A stretch of 48,969 bases of DNA from Sphingomonadaceae bacterium (GTDB lineage Bacteria; Pseudomonadota; Alphaproteobacteria; Sphingomonadales; Sphingomonadaceae). Location: NCBI GenBank assembly GCA_025356175.1, contig JANXUP010000126.1, positions 1 through 48,969 of the forward strand, in the 5' to 3' direction. Positions within the stretch are counted from its first letter, which is position 1; the number at the start of each line of letters is the position of its first letter. Of the stretch, positions 36,972 to 44,386 are shown in pieces. The notes beneath the pieces were generated by a model, which searched no databases, was not told where the DNA came from, and saw nothing but the letters and a program-made list of their open reading frames with translations. The translations under genes were made by a program, and so were the position numbers.

Positions 36972-37988
36972 TCAGGCGCGGCGTGACACCGCAAACTCCG
37001 CCGCTTCCGCCATTGCCGCGCGGGCTTCATTCGCAGGAAAACCGGCGATCGCATCGATGGCCCGCTGCGCATAATGGCGCGCGCGTTCCCGCGTGGCGCT
37101 CAGGGTGTCGTGCTTGCGGGTCAGCGCAACGGCATGGGCAAGGTCCGTGTCCGCCACCCGGTGGCCCTGGATGGCATCGCGCCAGAATGCGCGTTCCTCG
37201 TCGCTGCCGCGGGCATAGGCGAGGATTACCGGCAGGGTCATCTTGCCGTCGCGGAAATCATCGCCCTTCGCCTTGCCCATTTCGTGCGCGGCGGAATCGT
37301 AATCCATCGCATCGTCGACCAGCTGGAAGGCGATGCCGAGGTTGCGGCCGTAATCTTCGAGCGCGCGCTCGTCCGCCTCGCCGCGCTCCGCCACCACAGC
37401 TGCAATGCGGGTTGCCGCAGCAAACAGCGCTGCAGTCTTGGCACCGACGATTGAGAGGTAGCGTTCCTCGCTCGTTTCGATCTGGCGTTGCGCGGTAAGC
37501 TGGTCGACCTCGCCCTCGCTGATCACCGAGCTGGCGTTGGAAAGGATTTTGAGCACCTTGAGGCTGCCATCCTCGACCATCAGTTCAAAGCTGCGGGTGA
37601 ACAGAAAATCGCCGACCAGCACAGTTGCCGGGTTGCCGAAGATCAGGTTTGCTGCCGCTTTGCCGCGGCGCAGCTCGCTGCCATCGACCACGTCGTCGTG
37701 CAGCAAGGTCGCGGTGTGGATGAATTCAACCGCAGCGGCGAGCTTGTGGTGGCGCGTGCCCTGATAATCGCACAGCGCCGCGCCGGCCAAGGTCAGCATT
37801 GGCCGCATGCGCTTGCCGCCACCCGCGATCAGATGACCGGCCAGCGCCGGGATCAGCGGAATCTCGCTCTGCATCCGGTCAAGGATAACCGCGTTGACGG
37901 CGTTCATGCCGGCAGCGGTCAAGGCCATGATCGGAGCGAGCGAGGGTTCGCTCGCGCGCGGCTTCAAGGGGATCACGTCAGCGCTCAT
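36972..37988 (-). CDS. ispB: Trans polyprenyl diphosphate synthase
   Basis: It builds the isoprenoid side chain of ubiquinone by condensing isopentenyl diphosphate onto an allylic primer. It has 338 residues. The first Asp-rich motif is in LLHDDVVDGSELRRG and the second in FQLVDDAMDYDS. GGGKRMRPML supplies the pyrophosphate-binding arginines and KTAALFAAATR the helix G region. Chain length cannot be read with certainty. In sphingomonads this position normally makes the decaprenyl (Q-10) tail. The ATG at 37988 is preferred over the TTG one codon earlier. The ribosome site is weak. It is divergent from the chorismate mutase gene. Confidence 0.93.
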   Translation of the reverse strand: MSADVIPLKPRASEPSLAPIMALTAAGMNAVNAVILDRMQSEIPLIPALAGHLIAGGGKRMRPMLTLAGAALCDYQGTRHHKLAAAVEFIHTATLLHDDVVDGSELRRGKAAANLIFGNPATVLVGDFLFTRSFELMVEDGSLKVLKILSNASSVISEGEVDQLTAQRQIETSEERYLSIVGAKTAALFAAATRIAAVVAERGEADERALEDYGRNLGIAFQLVDDAMDYDSAAHEMGKAKGDDFRDGKMTLPVILAYARGSDEERAFWRDAIQGHRVADTDLAHAVALTRKHDTLSATRERARHYAQRAIDAIAGFPANEARAAMAEAAEFAVSRRA

Positions 37989-38091
37989 CAACCAGCCGCA
38001 TAACCGCCCCCATGCAATCTAGGCAAGTGCAAACCGGGCAATCGCTCCTGCGCAATATGCAATCGTGAAATGTCATGCTAGCGAGCCGATC

Positions 38092-38397
38092 ATGTCCGAA
38101 ACTACCCCCGTCTCTGCAACCGATCCCGTCCTTGCCGGGTACCGCGCCAGCATCGACAATATCGATGCCGCCCTGATCCACATTCTGGCAGAGCGATTTC
38201 GCATCACCAAGGCGGTTGGAACTTACAAGGCGCAGAACGCCCTGCCCCCATCCGACCCGGGACGCGAGGAACGCCAGATCGCGCGACTGCGCAAATTGGC
38301 GGAAGAAGCCCAGCTCGATCCGGAGTTCTCGGAAAAGTTTCTGCGCTTCATCATCGATGAAGTGATCCGCCATCACGAACAGGCGGCGGGGAAGTAA
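38092..38397 (+). CDS. Chorismate mutase, AroQ class
   Basis: It rearranges chorismate to prephenate on the route to phenylalanine and tyrosine. It is a stand-alone, all-helical protein of 101 residues. Expected active-site residues are present: R in GYRASIDNIDAALIHIL, R and K in ERFRITKAVGTYK, E in GREERQIARL and Q in HHEQAAG. The DPGREE segment is typical of the alphaproteobacterial monofunctional form. The ATG at 38092 gives MSETTP. A GTG at 38065 would add nine residues, and neither has a strong ribosome site. A good terminator follows. Confidence 0.92.
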   Translation: MSETTPVSATDPVLAGYRASIDNIDAALIHILAERFRITKAVGTYKAQNALPPSDPGREERQIARLRKLAEEAQLDPEFSEKFLRFIIDEVIRHHEQAAGK

Positions 38398-38405
38398 ACG
38401 CGAAA

Positions 38406-38441
38406 CGCCCTCTCCCGGAAAGCCGAGAGAGGGCGCTCGTT
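38406..38441 (+). terminator. Rho-independent terminator after chorismate mutase
   Basis: CGCCCTCTC (38406-38414) pairs with GAGAGGGCG (38427-38435) around a 12-base loop. CTCGTTTT follows. It lies nine bases after the chorismate mutase stop codon and faces the convergent RcnB-like gene. Confidence 0.8.
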
Positions 38442-38454
38442 TTATGGCTGTTGT

Positions 38455-38922
38455 CTAACGACCCAGCGAACCGATGATCAAACCGATCACACCGCCGGCA
38501 ATCGCCGCCATCACGATATCGCCGTTGTTGTCGCGGTAATAGCGATAGCCGCGGCGCGGGGCTGGCAGTCCGTAATAGCTGTAGTCGCTCACCACATAGG
38601 ACTGGTTGTTGTAATTGGGATAACGCTGCCCGACGCGCCAGTCGCCGTCGTAGCCATTGTACCCGTAATTGCCGCCGTAGTAGGTCCAGTTACGGCCGCG
38701 CTTGTCGCGCCAGCCGTTGTGGCGGCCGCGGTCACGGTGGTCATTGCGGTCCCACTGGTCACCGCGGCTATCATGGTCGCGGTCACGGTTCCATTCCGAG
38801 CGATCCGAGCGGCCGTCACGGTCACTGTCGTGCCTGCGGTTTTGCGCGCCGGCTGGAATTGCGGTCACCACGCTGCTGATCGCAGTCAGCGCGGCGATAG
38901 TGGTGGTAAAGGTCTTGCGCAT
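38455..38922 (-). CDS. RcnB-like periplasmic protein with Asp/Arg-rich region
   Basis: This encodes 155 residues. A signal peptide (TTTIAALTAISSVVTAIPAGA) is followed by a low-complexity region at about 30-75 that alternates Arg, Asp, Asn and His (NRDRDHDSRGDQWDRN). Then comes a Tyr/Gly-rich RcnB-type domain (WRVGQRYPNYN, SYYGLPAPRRGYRYYRD, DIVMAAIAGGVIGLIIG). RcnB in E. coli is a periplasmic protein that affects nickel and cobalt homeostasis. The homologues in sphingomonads are numerous and uncharacterised. The repetitive stretch could bind divalent cations, which is inference. The ATG is at 38922. Confidence 0.8.
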   Translation of the reverse strand: MRKTFTTTIAALTAISSVVTAIPAGAQNRRHDSDRDGRSDRSEWNRDRDHDSRGDQWDRNDHRDRGRHNGWRDKRGRNWTYYGGNYGYNGYDGDWRVGQRYPNYNNQSYVVSDYSYYGLPAPRRGYRYYRDNNGDIVMAAIAGGVIGLIIGSLGR

Positions 38923-39054
38923 CGTGTGTCTCCATACGCGGCGGCCAATCAGCGATTACCCGCATCATCGAAGGAACGGTTGGGGCAAGGCTAGGTTGCA
39001 TGAACCTGAAGCAACGCGCCCAAGCGTTTTGCCCAAGCGATAGCGCGTTCGAAG

Positions 39055-40425
39055 TCAGATGATTACGCGCGGCAATTTGAGCTTTACCAGCAGGCCGCCC
39101 AGGTCTTCGCTTTCACCAAGCTCGACATTGCCGCCATAGATCTCGGCCACATCGCGCACGATCGCCAACCCCAGTCCGGTTCCGGGCTTGCCCGTATCGA
39201 GCCGTGCCCCGCGATCGAAAATCCGGGTGCGTTCTTCCTCGGGGATGCCCGCGCCATCATCCTCGACCCACACTTCGCACAGGCCGGAACGGAGCACCGC
39301 GTCGATGGTCACGAACACGCTGCCGCCCCCGTACTTGGCGGCATTCTCGATCAGGTTGCCGAGAATTTCGTCGAGGTCCTGTTTCTCGATCGCCACCAGC
39401 GCACCGCGATTGCCATCAAGGTCGAAGCGGGTGTTCTCATACAGCCGCGTTACCGCACGCAGCACTGCCTCAACGCTTTCGCTGACGTTGGCCCGCGCCT
39501 GGCCGACCGCGCGCCGCCCGACTGCCCTGGCCCGGGCGAGGTGATGGTCAACCTGGCGGCGCATCACTGCGGCTTCACGGATTACTGTTTCGGGAAGATC
39601 GGGGGCGTGAGCAGTCGCCGCATTCATCACCACGGTTAGCGGGGTTTTGAGCGCGTGCGCCAGATTCCCGGCGTGGGTACGCGCCTCTTCGGCCTGCCGT
39701 TCGGTATGCGCGAGGAGCAAATTGAGTTCCTGCACCAGCGGTTGCACTTCAATGGGCAGCGGCTCGGTCACCCGATTGGCCCCGGTCGTGCGCATCCGCT
39801 GGATTGCCCGGCGCACGCCGCGCAAGGGGCCAAGGCCGTACCAGGTCTGCAGCGCCGCCATGACCAGCAGGCCCAGGCCGAGCACGGCAAAGCTGCGGTA
39901 GAGTATGCGGCGTACCCGGCTGGTTTGCTCGTCGAGGTCGCTCTTGCGCTCGGCCACGGTGAACCACCACACCGTCGGGCTGCCCGGAAGCGTGACCGAG
40001 CGTTCGATCACCCGCAACGTCTCGGTTGGAAACTGGTTGGAATCGTAGGAATGTGCATCCTTGTCGAGATGATCGGGGTGCACCTCAAGCGTTCGATCCC
40101 ACAGTGATCTTGAGGGGAAGTCATCGTGCCCCGCTCCGCGAATCTGCCAGTAAAGCCCGCTGTTGGGTTCAAGCAGGCGCTGATCGCCAAGCGCACGGTT
40201 GAAGAACACCTCGCCATCGCTGCCCACTTCGGCCGAGGCAATCATGCCGTTGAGCAGATAGGATAGCTGGCTATCGAAATTGCGGGTGATCAGCCCGGTC
40301 AGCGTCTGGTCCAGCGCGATCCCGCCGCCGAGCAGCAAGACCAGGATCCAGCCGGTGGCAATCAGCATCATCCGGCGCGCGAGCGAGCCAGTGTGCGGAA
40401 TGCTCGCAGGCGCTTCGGATGCCAC
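39055..40425 (-). CDS. Two-component sensor histidine kinase, PhoQ-like
   Basis: This is an inner-membrane sensor of 456 residues. TM1 (MLIATGWILVLLLGGGIAL) is at about 20-40, a periplasmic domain of about 130 residues follows, and TM2 (FAVLGLGLLVMAALQTWYGL) is at about 177-197, then a HAMP-like linker. The phosphoacceptor histidine is in NLAHALKTPLTVV. The ATP-binding domain shows the N box (LGNLIENAAKYG), G1 (VEDDGAGIPEEE) and G2 (GTGLGLAIV). NLAHALKTPL is typical of the PhoQ-like group, which senses divalent cations or antimicrobial peptides in other species. The start is a GTG at 40425, eight bases after the regulator stop codon. Confidence 0.92.
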   Translation of the reverse strand: MASEAPASIPHTGSLARRMMLIATGWILVLLLGGGIALDQTLTGLITRNFDSQLSYLLNGMIASAEVGSDGEVFFNRALGDQRLLEPNSGLYWQIRGAGHDDFPSRSLWDRTLEVHPDHLDKDAHSYDSNQFPTETLRVIERSVTLPGSPTVWWFTVAERKSDLDEQTSRVRRILYRSFAVLGLGLLVMAALQTWYGLGPLRGVRRAIQRMRTTGANRVTEPLPIEVQPLVQELNLLLAHTERQAEEARTHAGNLAHALKTPLTVVMNAATAHAPDLPETVIREAAVMRRQVDHHLARARAVGRRAVGQARANVSESVEAVLRAVTRLYENTRFDLDGNRGALVAIEKQDLDEILGNLIENAAKYGGGSVFVTIDAVLRSGLCEVWVEDDGAGIPEEERTRIFDRGARLDTGKPGTGLGLAIVRDVAEIYGGNVELGESEDLGGLLVKLKLPRVII

Positions 40426-40433
40426 GCAGCGCC

Positions 40434-41111
40434 TTAGCCGCGTGATCCGGACGCCGGATCGTCAAGGCTGTAGCCGAGCCCGCGGATCGTGGTGATCACA
40501 TCTGCGCCCAGCTTCTTGCGGATACGGGTAACGAACACTTCGATGGTGTTCGAATCGCGGTCGAAATCCTGATCGTAGATGTGTTCGATCAGTTCGGTCC
40601 GGCTCACCACCTTGCCCTTGTGGTGGAGCAGATACGACAGCAGCTTGTATTCCTGGGCGGTCAGCTTGACCGGCTCGCCGGCTAGCGTAACCCGGCCCGA
40701 ACGGGTATCCAGCCGCACGTCGCCTGCGATCAGTTCGGAACTGGTATTGCCCGAGGCGCGCCGGATCAGCGCGCGCAGGCGGGCGATCAGCTCTTCGGTC
40801 TGGAACGGCTTGGCGAGGTAATCGTCAGCCCCGGCATCGAGCCCGGCGACTTTGTCCGACCAGCTATCACGCGCGGTCAGCACCAGCACCGGAAATTTGC
40901 GGCCTTCCTTGCGCCACATACCCAGCACGGTCAGCCCGTCGATTTCGGGCAGGCCAAGGTCGAGGATCACCGCATCGTATTCTTCGGTCGAACCCATGAA
41001 GTGTCCGTCCTCGCCATCGACCGACAGATCGACTGCATAGCCATTGGCTTCGAGGGTGCTTTTGAGTTGCTTGCCGAGGGTAGGTTCATCCTCGACGATC
41101 AGGATACGCAT
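40434..41111 (-). CDS. Two-component response regulator, OmpR/PhoP family
   Basis: This is a DNA-binding regulator of 225 residues. The receiver domain (1-115) has acidic pocket EDE at 7-9, phosphoacceptor D51 in VILDLGLPEIDG, the threonine in VLTARD and K101 in YLAKPF. The C-terminal winged helix (about 128-220) has the OmpR pattern LTAQEYKLLSYLLHHKGKVVSR, then TIEVFVTRIRKKLG and TIRGLGYSL. It is the first gene of the pair with the kinase. An ATG at 41111 follows a 98-base gap after the PepSY gene on the same strand. Confidence 0.95.
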   Translation of the reverse strand: MRILIVEDEPTLGKQLKSTLEANGYAVDLSVDGEDGHFMGSTEEYDAVILDLGLPEIDGLTVLGMWRKEGRKFPVLVLTARDSWSDKVAGLDAGADDYLAKPFQTEELIARLRALIRRASGNTSSELIAGDVRLDTRSGRVTLAGEPVKLTAQEYKLLSYLLHHKGKVVSRTELIEHIYDQDFDRDSNTIEVFVTRIRKKLGADVITTIRGLGYSLDDPASGSRG

Positions 41112-41209
41112 TGCGGGGTTCCCCAGAATTGTCTGCCCGTCAGATGGGACTTGAGTGCGGGGAGGTCAAGGCGAAGGCCTGCCTCGCCCCCAGCCGCGTC
41201 GGCTCGGAA

Positions 41210-41503
41210 TCAACGAGATTGGCGGATAACCTGCCCGGTACGGGCATCGACATCGACGAAGATAACGTGCCCATCCTGAATGAATTTCAGCCGGTAGACA
41301 TAGGCGGCCGGATCGTATTCCGGGCCAATGTACTGCGCGCCCTGCATCTGCGGCACCACGGCACGCTCGATATCGGGTAGCGAGCGGACGTTGCCTGCGC
41401 GCAGGTCACGGCGCGCCTTCTCCTGCGCGCCGCCAGGGCCAGCATGGACCGGGCCAGCCGGCATGATGGCCGCAGCAAGGATCAAGGCGAGGAACTTGTT
41501 CAT
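41210..41503 (-). CDS. Secreted PepSY-domain protein
   Basis: This is a 97-residue protein with a signal peptide (FLALILAAAIMPAGPVHA) and one PepSY-like domain (QYIGPEYDPAAYVYRLKFI, then VIFVDVDARTGQVI). PepSY modules occur as protease inhibitors or periplasmic sensors. Such small exported copies are often found beside PhoP/PhoQ-type two-component genes, as here, 98 bases upstream on the same strand. A role in modulating the sensor is plausible but not shown by the sequence. The ATG is at 41503. Confidence 0.85.
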   Translation of the reverse strand: MNKFLALILAAAIMPAGPVHAGPGGAQEKARRDLRAGNVRSLPDIERAVVPQMQGAQYIGPEYDPAAYVYRLKFIQDGHVIFVDVDARTGQVIRQSR

Positions 41504-41550
41504 GATTGTCGCGGCTTTAAGCGGTGCGGATTGAACAACCCGTGAATGGT

Positions 41551-42393
41551 TTAGCTGGCTTTCAGCAAGGCGATGTAACGCTGGCGCAATTCGCTGGTAA
41601 TCGTGCCCGGCCCGCCATTGCCAATCGGCTTTCCGTCAACCTCGATGACCGGCAGGACCAATGTTCCCGCGCCGGAGATAAAGGCCTCGCGCGCGCTGAA
41701 CAATTCTTCGGGCGTGAACGGTCGTTCCTCAATCTGCAGGCCCATCTCCTTGGCCATGGCGATCACGCTGATCCGCGTCACACCGGGCAGGACACCGTGA
41801 TCCACCGGGTGCGAAACCAGCACGCCGCGCGCATCGATGATATGGGCGTTCGAACTGGTCGCCTCGGTGATCACGCCGTGTTCGACCAGCCAGGCATCGT
41901 CGGCCCCGGCTTCGCGTGCTTCGGCCTTCATCATCACTGCATATAGCAGCTGGGTGGTCTTGGCCGAGCGGACCTGCCAGCGCAGATCGGGCCGCAACAC
42001 GATCCGCAGCCCGTCCTTGCCCCACGGGGTGTCGATCAGGCTGTCTTCCTGGGTGAATGCGAAGCGGTTGGGGCTCACTTCGGCGCCGGGAAGCGGGAAT
42101 GACCGGTCGACCGGAGCACCCCCCGTTACCTGGAGATATACCCTGCCCTCGGTCAGGTCGTTGCGCGCGATCAGTTCAGTGAACACCGCCGGCCAATCGG
42201 TATTATCGCTGATCCGCGCGGTGGCCATGCTGCGCTCCAACCGCGCGGCGTGGTGCGGCCAATTGCGGAACTTGCCGTCGATCACCGGCGAGACTTCGTA
42301 GATCCCCTGCCCGAAGTTCAGGGCGCGGTCGAAGATCGAGACCTTCGCCTCGTCTTCCGGAACGAAGTCGCCATTGAGCCAGACTGTACGCAT
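41551..42393 (-). CDS. dat: D-amino-acid aminotransferase (class IV)
   Basis: This is a PLP enzyme that interconverts D-amino acids and 2-oxo acids, supplying D-alanine or D-glutamate or degrading them. It has 280 residues. The PLP lysine is K145 in VRSAKTTQ and the pyridine-nitrogen acid is E177 in VITEATSSN. Both match the numbering of the Bacillus D-amino-acid transaminase. LNFGQGIYEV and LPGVTRISVI are typical class IV motifs. A branched-chain or aminodeoxychorismate lyase role is less likely but cannot be excluded. The ATG is at 42393, and the gene is divergent from the ABC-F gene. Confidence 0.9.
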   Translation of the reverse strand: MRTVWLNGDFVPEDEAKVSIFDRALNFGQGIYEVSPVIDGKFRNWPHHAARLERSMATARISDNTDWPAVFTELIARNDLTEGRVYLQVTGGAPVDRSFPLPGAEVSPNRFAFTQEDSLIDTPWGKDGLRIVLRPDLRWQVRSAKTTQLLYAVMMKAEAREAGADDAWLVEHGVITEATSSNAHIIDARGVLVSHPVDHGVLPGVTRISVIAMAKEMGLQIEERPFTPEELFSAREAFISGAGTLVLPVIEVDGKPIGNGGPGTITSELRQRYIALLKAS

Positions 42394-42462
42394 GGCTCAA
42401 CCCTCTCGGTCGCCTTGTGCGCCTTGTCAACGCGTCTCGGCCCCCGTAGGTGCCGCGCTGCC

Positions 42463-44250
42463 ATGGCCGCCGCACCGATCCTCTCCTGGGAAGAATTGAG
42501 CCTGATCCAGGGTTCTGGCTGGCTGTTCCAGGGCCTCGACCTGTTCGTCGGCCCGCGCGACAAGCTGGCGCTGATCGGCCGCAACGGTGCCGGCAAGACC
42601 ACGCTGCTGCGCCTGATCGCCGGCCAGATCGAGGCTGACAAGGGCCGCCGCTCGATCCAGCCGGGCACCAAGATCGTGATGCTCGAACAGGATCCGTTCT
42701 TCACCGGTTTCGACACGCTGATGGACTTCGCACTGTCGGGCAAGGACGCCCCGCAGCGGCACGAGGTCGAGGCGATTGCCGGGCAGCTCGGCATCGACAT
42801 GAGCCGCACGGCAGACAGCGCCAGCGGCGGTGAACGGCGCCGCGCCTCGCTCGCCCGCGCGCTTGCCAGCGAGCCCGACCTGCTCCTGCTTGACGAGCCG
42901 ACCAACCACCTCGACCTTGCTGCGATCGACTGGCTGGAAGACTGGCTGAGCCGCTACAAAGGCGCGTTCGTGGCGATCAGCCATGACCGCACCTTCCTCA
43001 AGCGGCTGACCAACGCCACGCTGTGGCTTGATCGCGGCGCGCTGCGGCGCAAGGAGATCGGCTTCGGCGGGTACGAACAATGGATGGAAGCGATCTACGC
43101 CGAAGAGGCCCGCGCCGCCGACAAGCTCGATGCCAAGCTTAAGCTCGAGGCGCACTGGCTCGAACGCGGCGTCACCGCGCGGCGCAAGCGCAACCAGGGG
43201 CGGCTGGCGAAGTTGTGGGAGATGCGCGCGCAGCGCGCCGCGATGCTCAACCCGCAAGGCGCAGCCAAGCTCGCGCTTGGCACCGATGACGTGAAAACCA
43301 AGGCGGTGATCGTCGCCGACAAGGTCGACAAATCGTTCGCTGGCCGGCCGATCATCAAGGACTTTACCCTGCGCATCACCCGCGGTGATCGCATCGGCGT
43401 GGTCGGTGCGAACGGCGCGGGCAAGACCACGCTGCTCAAGCTGCTTACCGGCGAACTGGAACCCGACAGCGGCACGGTGACGCTCGCCAAGACGCTCGAC
43501 GGGGTGGTGATCGACCAGCAACGCAGCCTGATGAGCGCCAACAAGAGCGTGCGCGACGTCCTTGCGGAAGGCGGCGACTGGATCGACGTGCGCGGGGTGC
43601 GCAAGCACATCCAGGGTTACCTGAAAGATTTCCTGTTCGAGCCCGGCCTGGTTGACGCCAAGATCGGCACACTTTCGGGCGGCGAACGCTCGCGGCTGCT
43701 GCTGGCGCGCGAATTTGCCCGCAAATCGAACCTGCTGGTGCTCGACGAGCCGACCAACGACCTCGATCTCGAAACGCTCGACCTGTTGCAGGAAGTGATC
43801 GCCGATTACGACGGCACCGTCCTAATCGTCAGCCACGACCGCGACTTTCTTGATCGCACCGTGACGGTGACGCTGGGTCTCGATGGCTCGGGCAAGGTGG
43901 ATGTCGTGGCGGGCGGCTATGAGGATTGGGAAAAGCAGCGCAGCCAGCGCAATGCTGCGGCGAAGGCAGTCCGTGCCAGTTCCGAACCCGCAGCTGCCTC
44001 GGCCCCGCTTCCTCCGCAAAAAGCGAAGCTGACCTACAAGGACCAGCGCGATTACGAACTGCTGCCCCGCCGCATCGACGACCTGCTGGCGCAGATTGAG
44101 CGCGATGAGGAGCTGTTGCACGACCCTGCGCTTTATACCCGAGATCCGGCCAGGTTCGCCGCGCTGACCAAGGCGATCGATGCCGCCCGCGCCGAGAAGG
44201 ACGCGGCGGAGGAGCGTTGGCTTGAGCTGGCGGAATTGGCCGAGGGGTAA
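42463..44250 (+). CDS. uup: ABC-F family ATPase, Uup-like
   Basis: This is a soluble dual-ATPase protein of 595 residues with no membrane helices. The first cassette has Walker A GRNGAGKTT, signature SGGERRRASLA and Walker B LLLLDEPTNHLD. The second has GANGAGKTT, LSGGERSRLLLA and LVLDEPTNDLD. Between them lies a charged linker (RGVTARRKRNQGRLAKLWEM) of the kind that inserts into the ribosome E site. The coiled C-terminal tail (LLPRRIDDLLAQIERDEELL) is typical of Uup, linked to ribosome biology and branched-DNA processing. The ATG at 42463 gives a normal start. The in-frame extension overlaps the gene on the other strand. Confidence 0.93.
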   Translation: MAAAPILSWEELSLIQGSGWLFQGLDLFVGPRDKLALIGRNGAGKTTLLRLIAGQIEADKGRRSIQPGTKIVMLEQDPFFTGFDTLMDFALSGKDAPQRHEVEAIAGQLGIDMSRTADSASGGERRRASLARALASEPDLLLLDEPTNHLDLAAIDWLEDWLSRYKGAFVAISHDRTFLKRLTNATLWLDRGALRRKEIGFGGYEQWMEAIYAEEARAADKLDAKLKLEAHWLERGVTARRKRNQGRLAKLWEMRAQRAAMLNPQGAAKLALGTDDVKTKAVIVADKVDKSFAGRPIIKDFTLRITRGDRIGVVGANGAGKTTLLKLLTGELEPDSGTVTLAKTLDGVVIDQQRSLMSANKSVRDVLAEGGDWIDVRGVRKHIQGYLKDFLFEPGLVDAKIGTLSGGERSRLLLAREFARKSNLLVLDEPTNDLDLETLDLLQEVIADYDGTVLIVSHDRDFLDRTVTVTLGLDGSGKVDVVAGGYEDWEKQRSQRNAAAKAVRASSEPAAASAPLPPQKAKLTYKDQRDYELLPRRIDDLLAQIERDEELLHDPALYTRDPARFAALTKAIDAARAEKDAAEERWLELAELAEG

Positions 44251-44254
44251 GAGG

Positions 44255-44380
44255 CCCCCCCGTCAGCCCTTCAGGCTGCCACCTCCCCATTGCTGCGCAA
44301 CAGGGAGGATTGGCTTACCTAAATCCTCCCTGTTGCGCAGCAATGGGGAGGTGGCATTCACGCAGTGAATGATGGAGGGG
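44255..44380. repeat. 126-bp palindromic element, copy 2
   Basis: This is homologous to the element at 34177-34301. The outer ends are CCCCCCCGTCA and TGATGGAGGGG. The inner arms 44278-44311 and 44322-44355 are perfectly complementary over 34 bases around a 10-base loop. It starts four bases after the ABC-F stop codon and ends six bases before the DUF885 stop codon. The convergent pair is thus separated by little else. Transcribed from either side it would form a very stable hairpin. Confidence 0.88.
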
Positions 44381-44386
44381 TAAACC

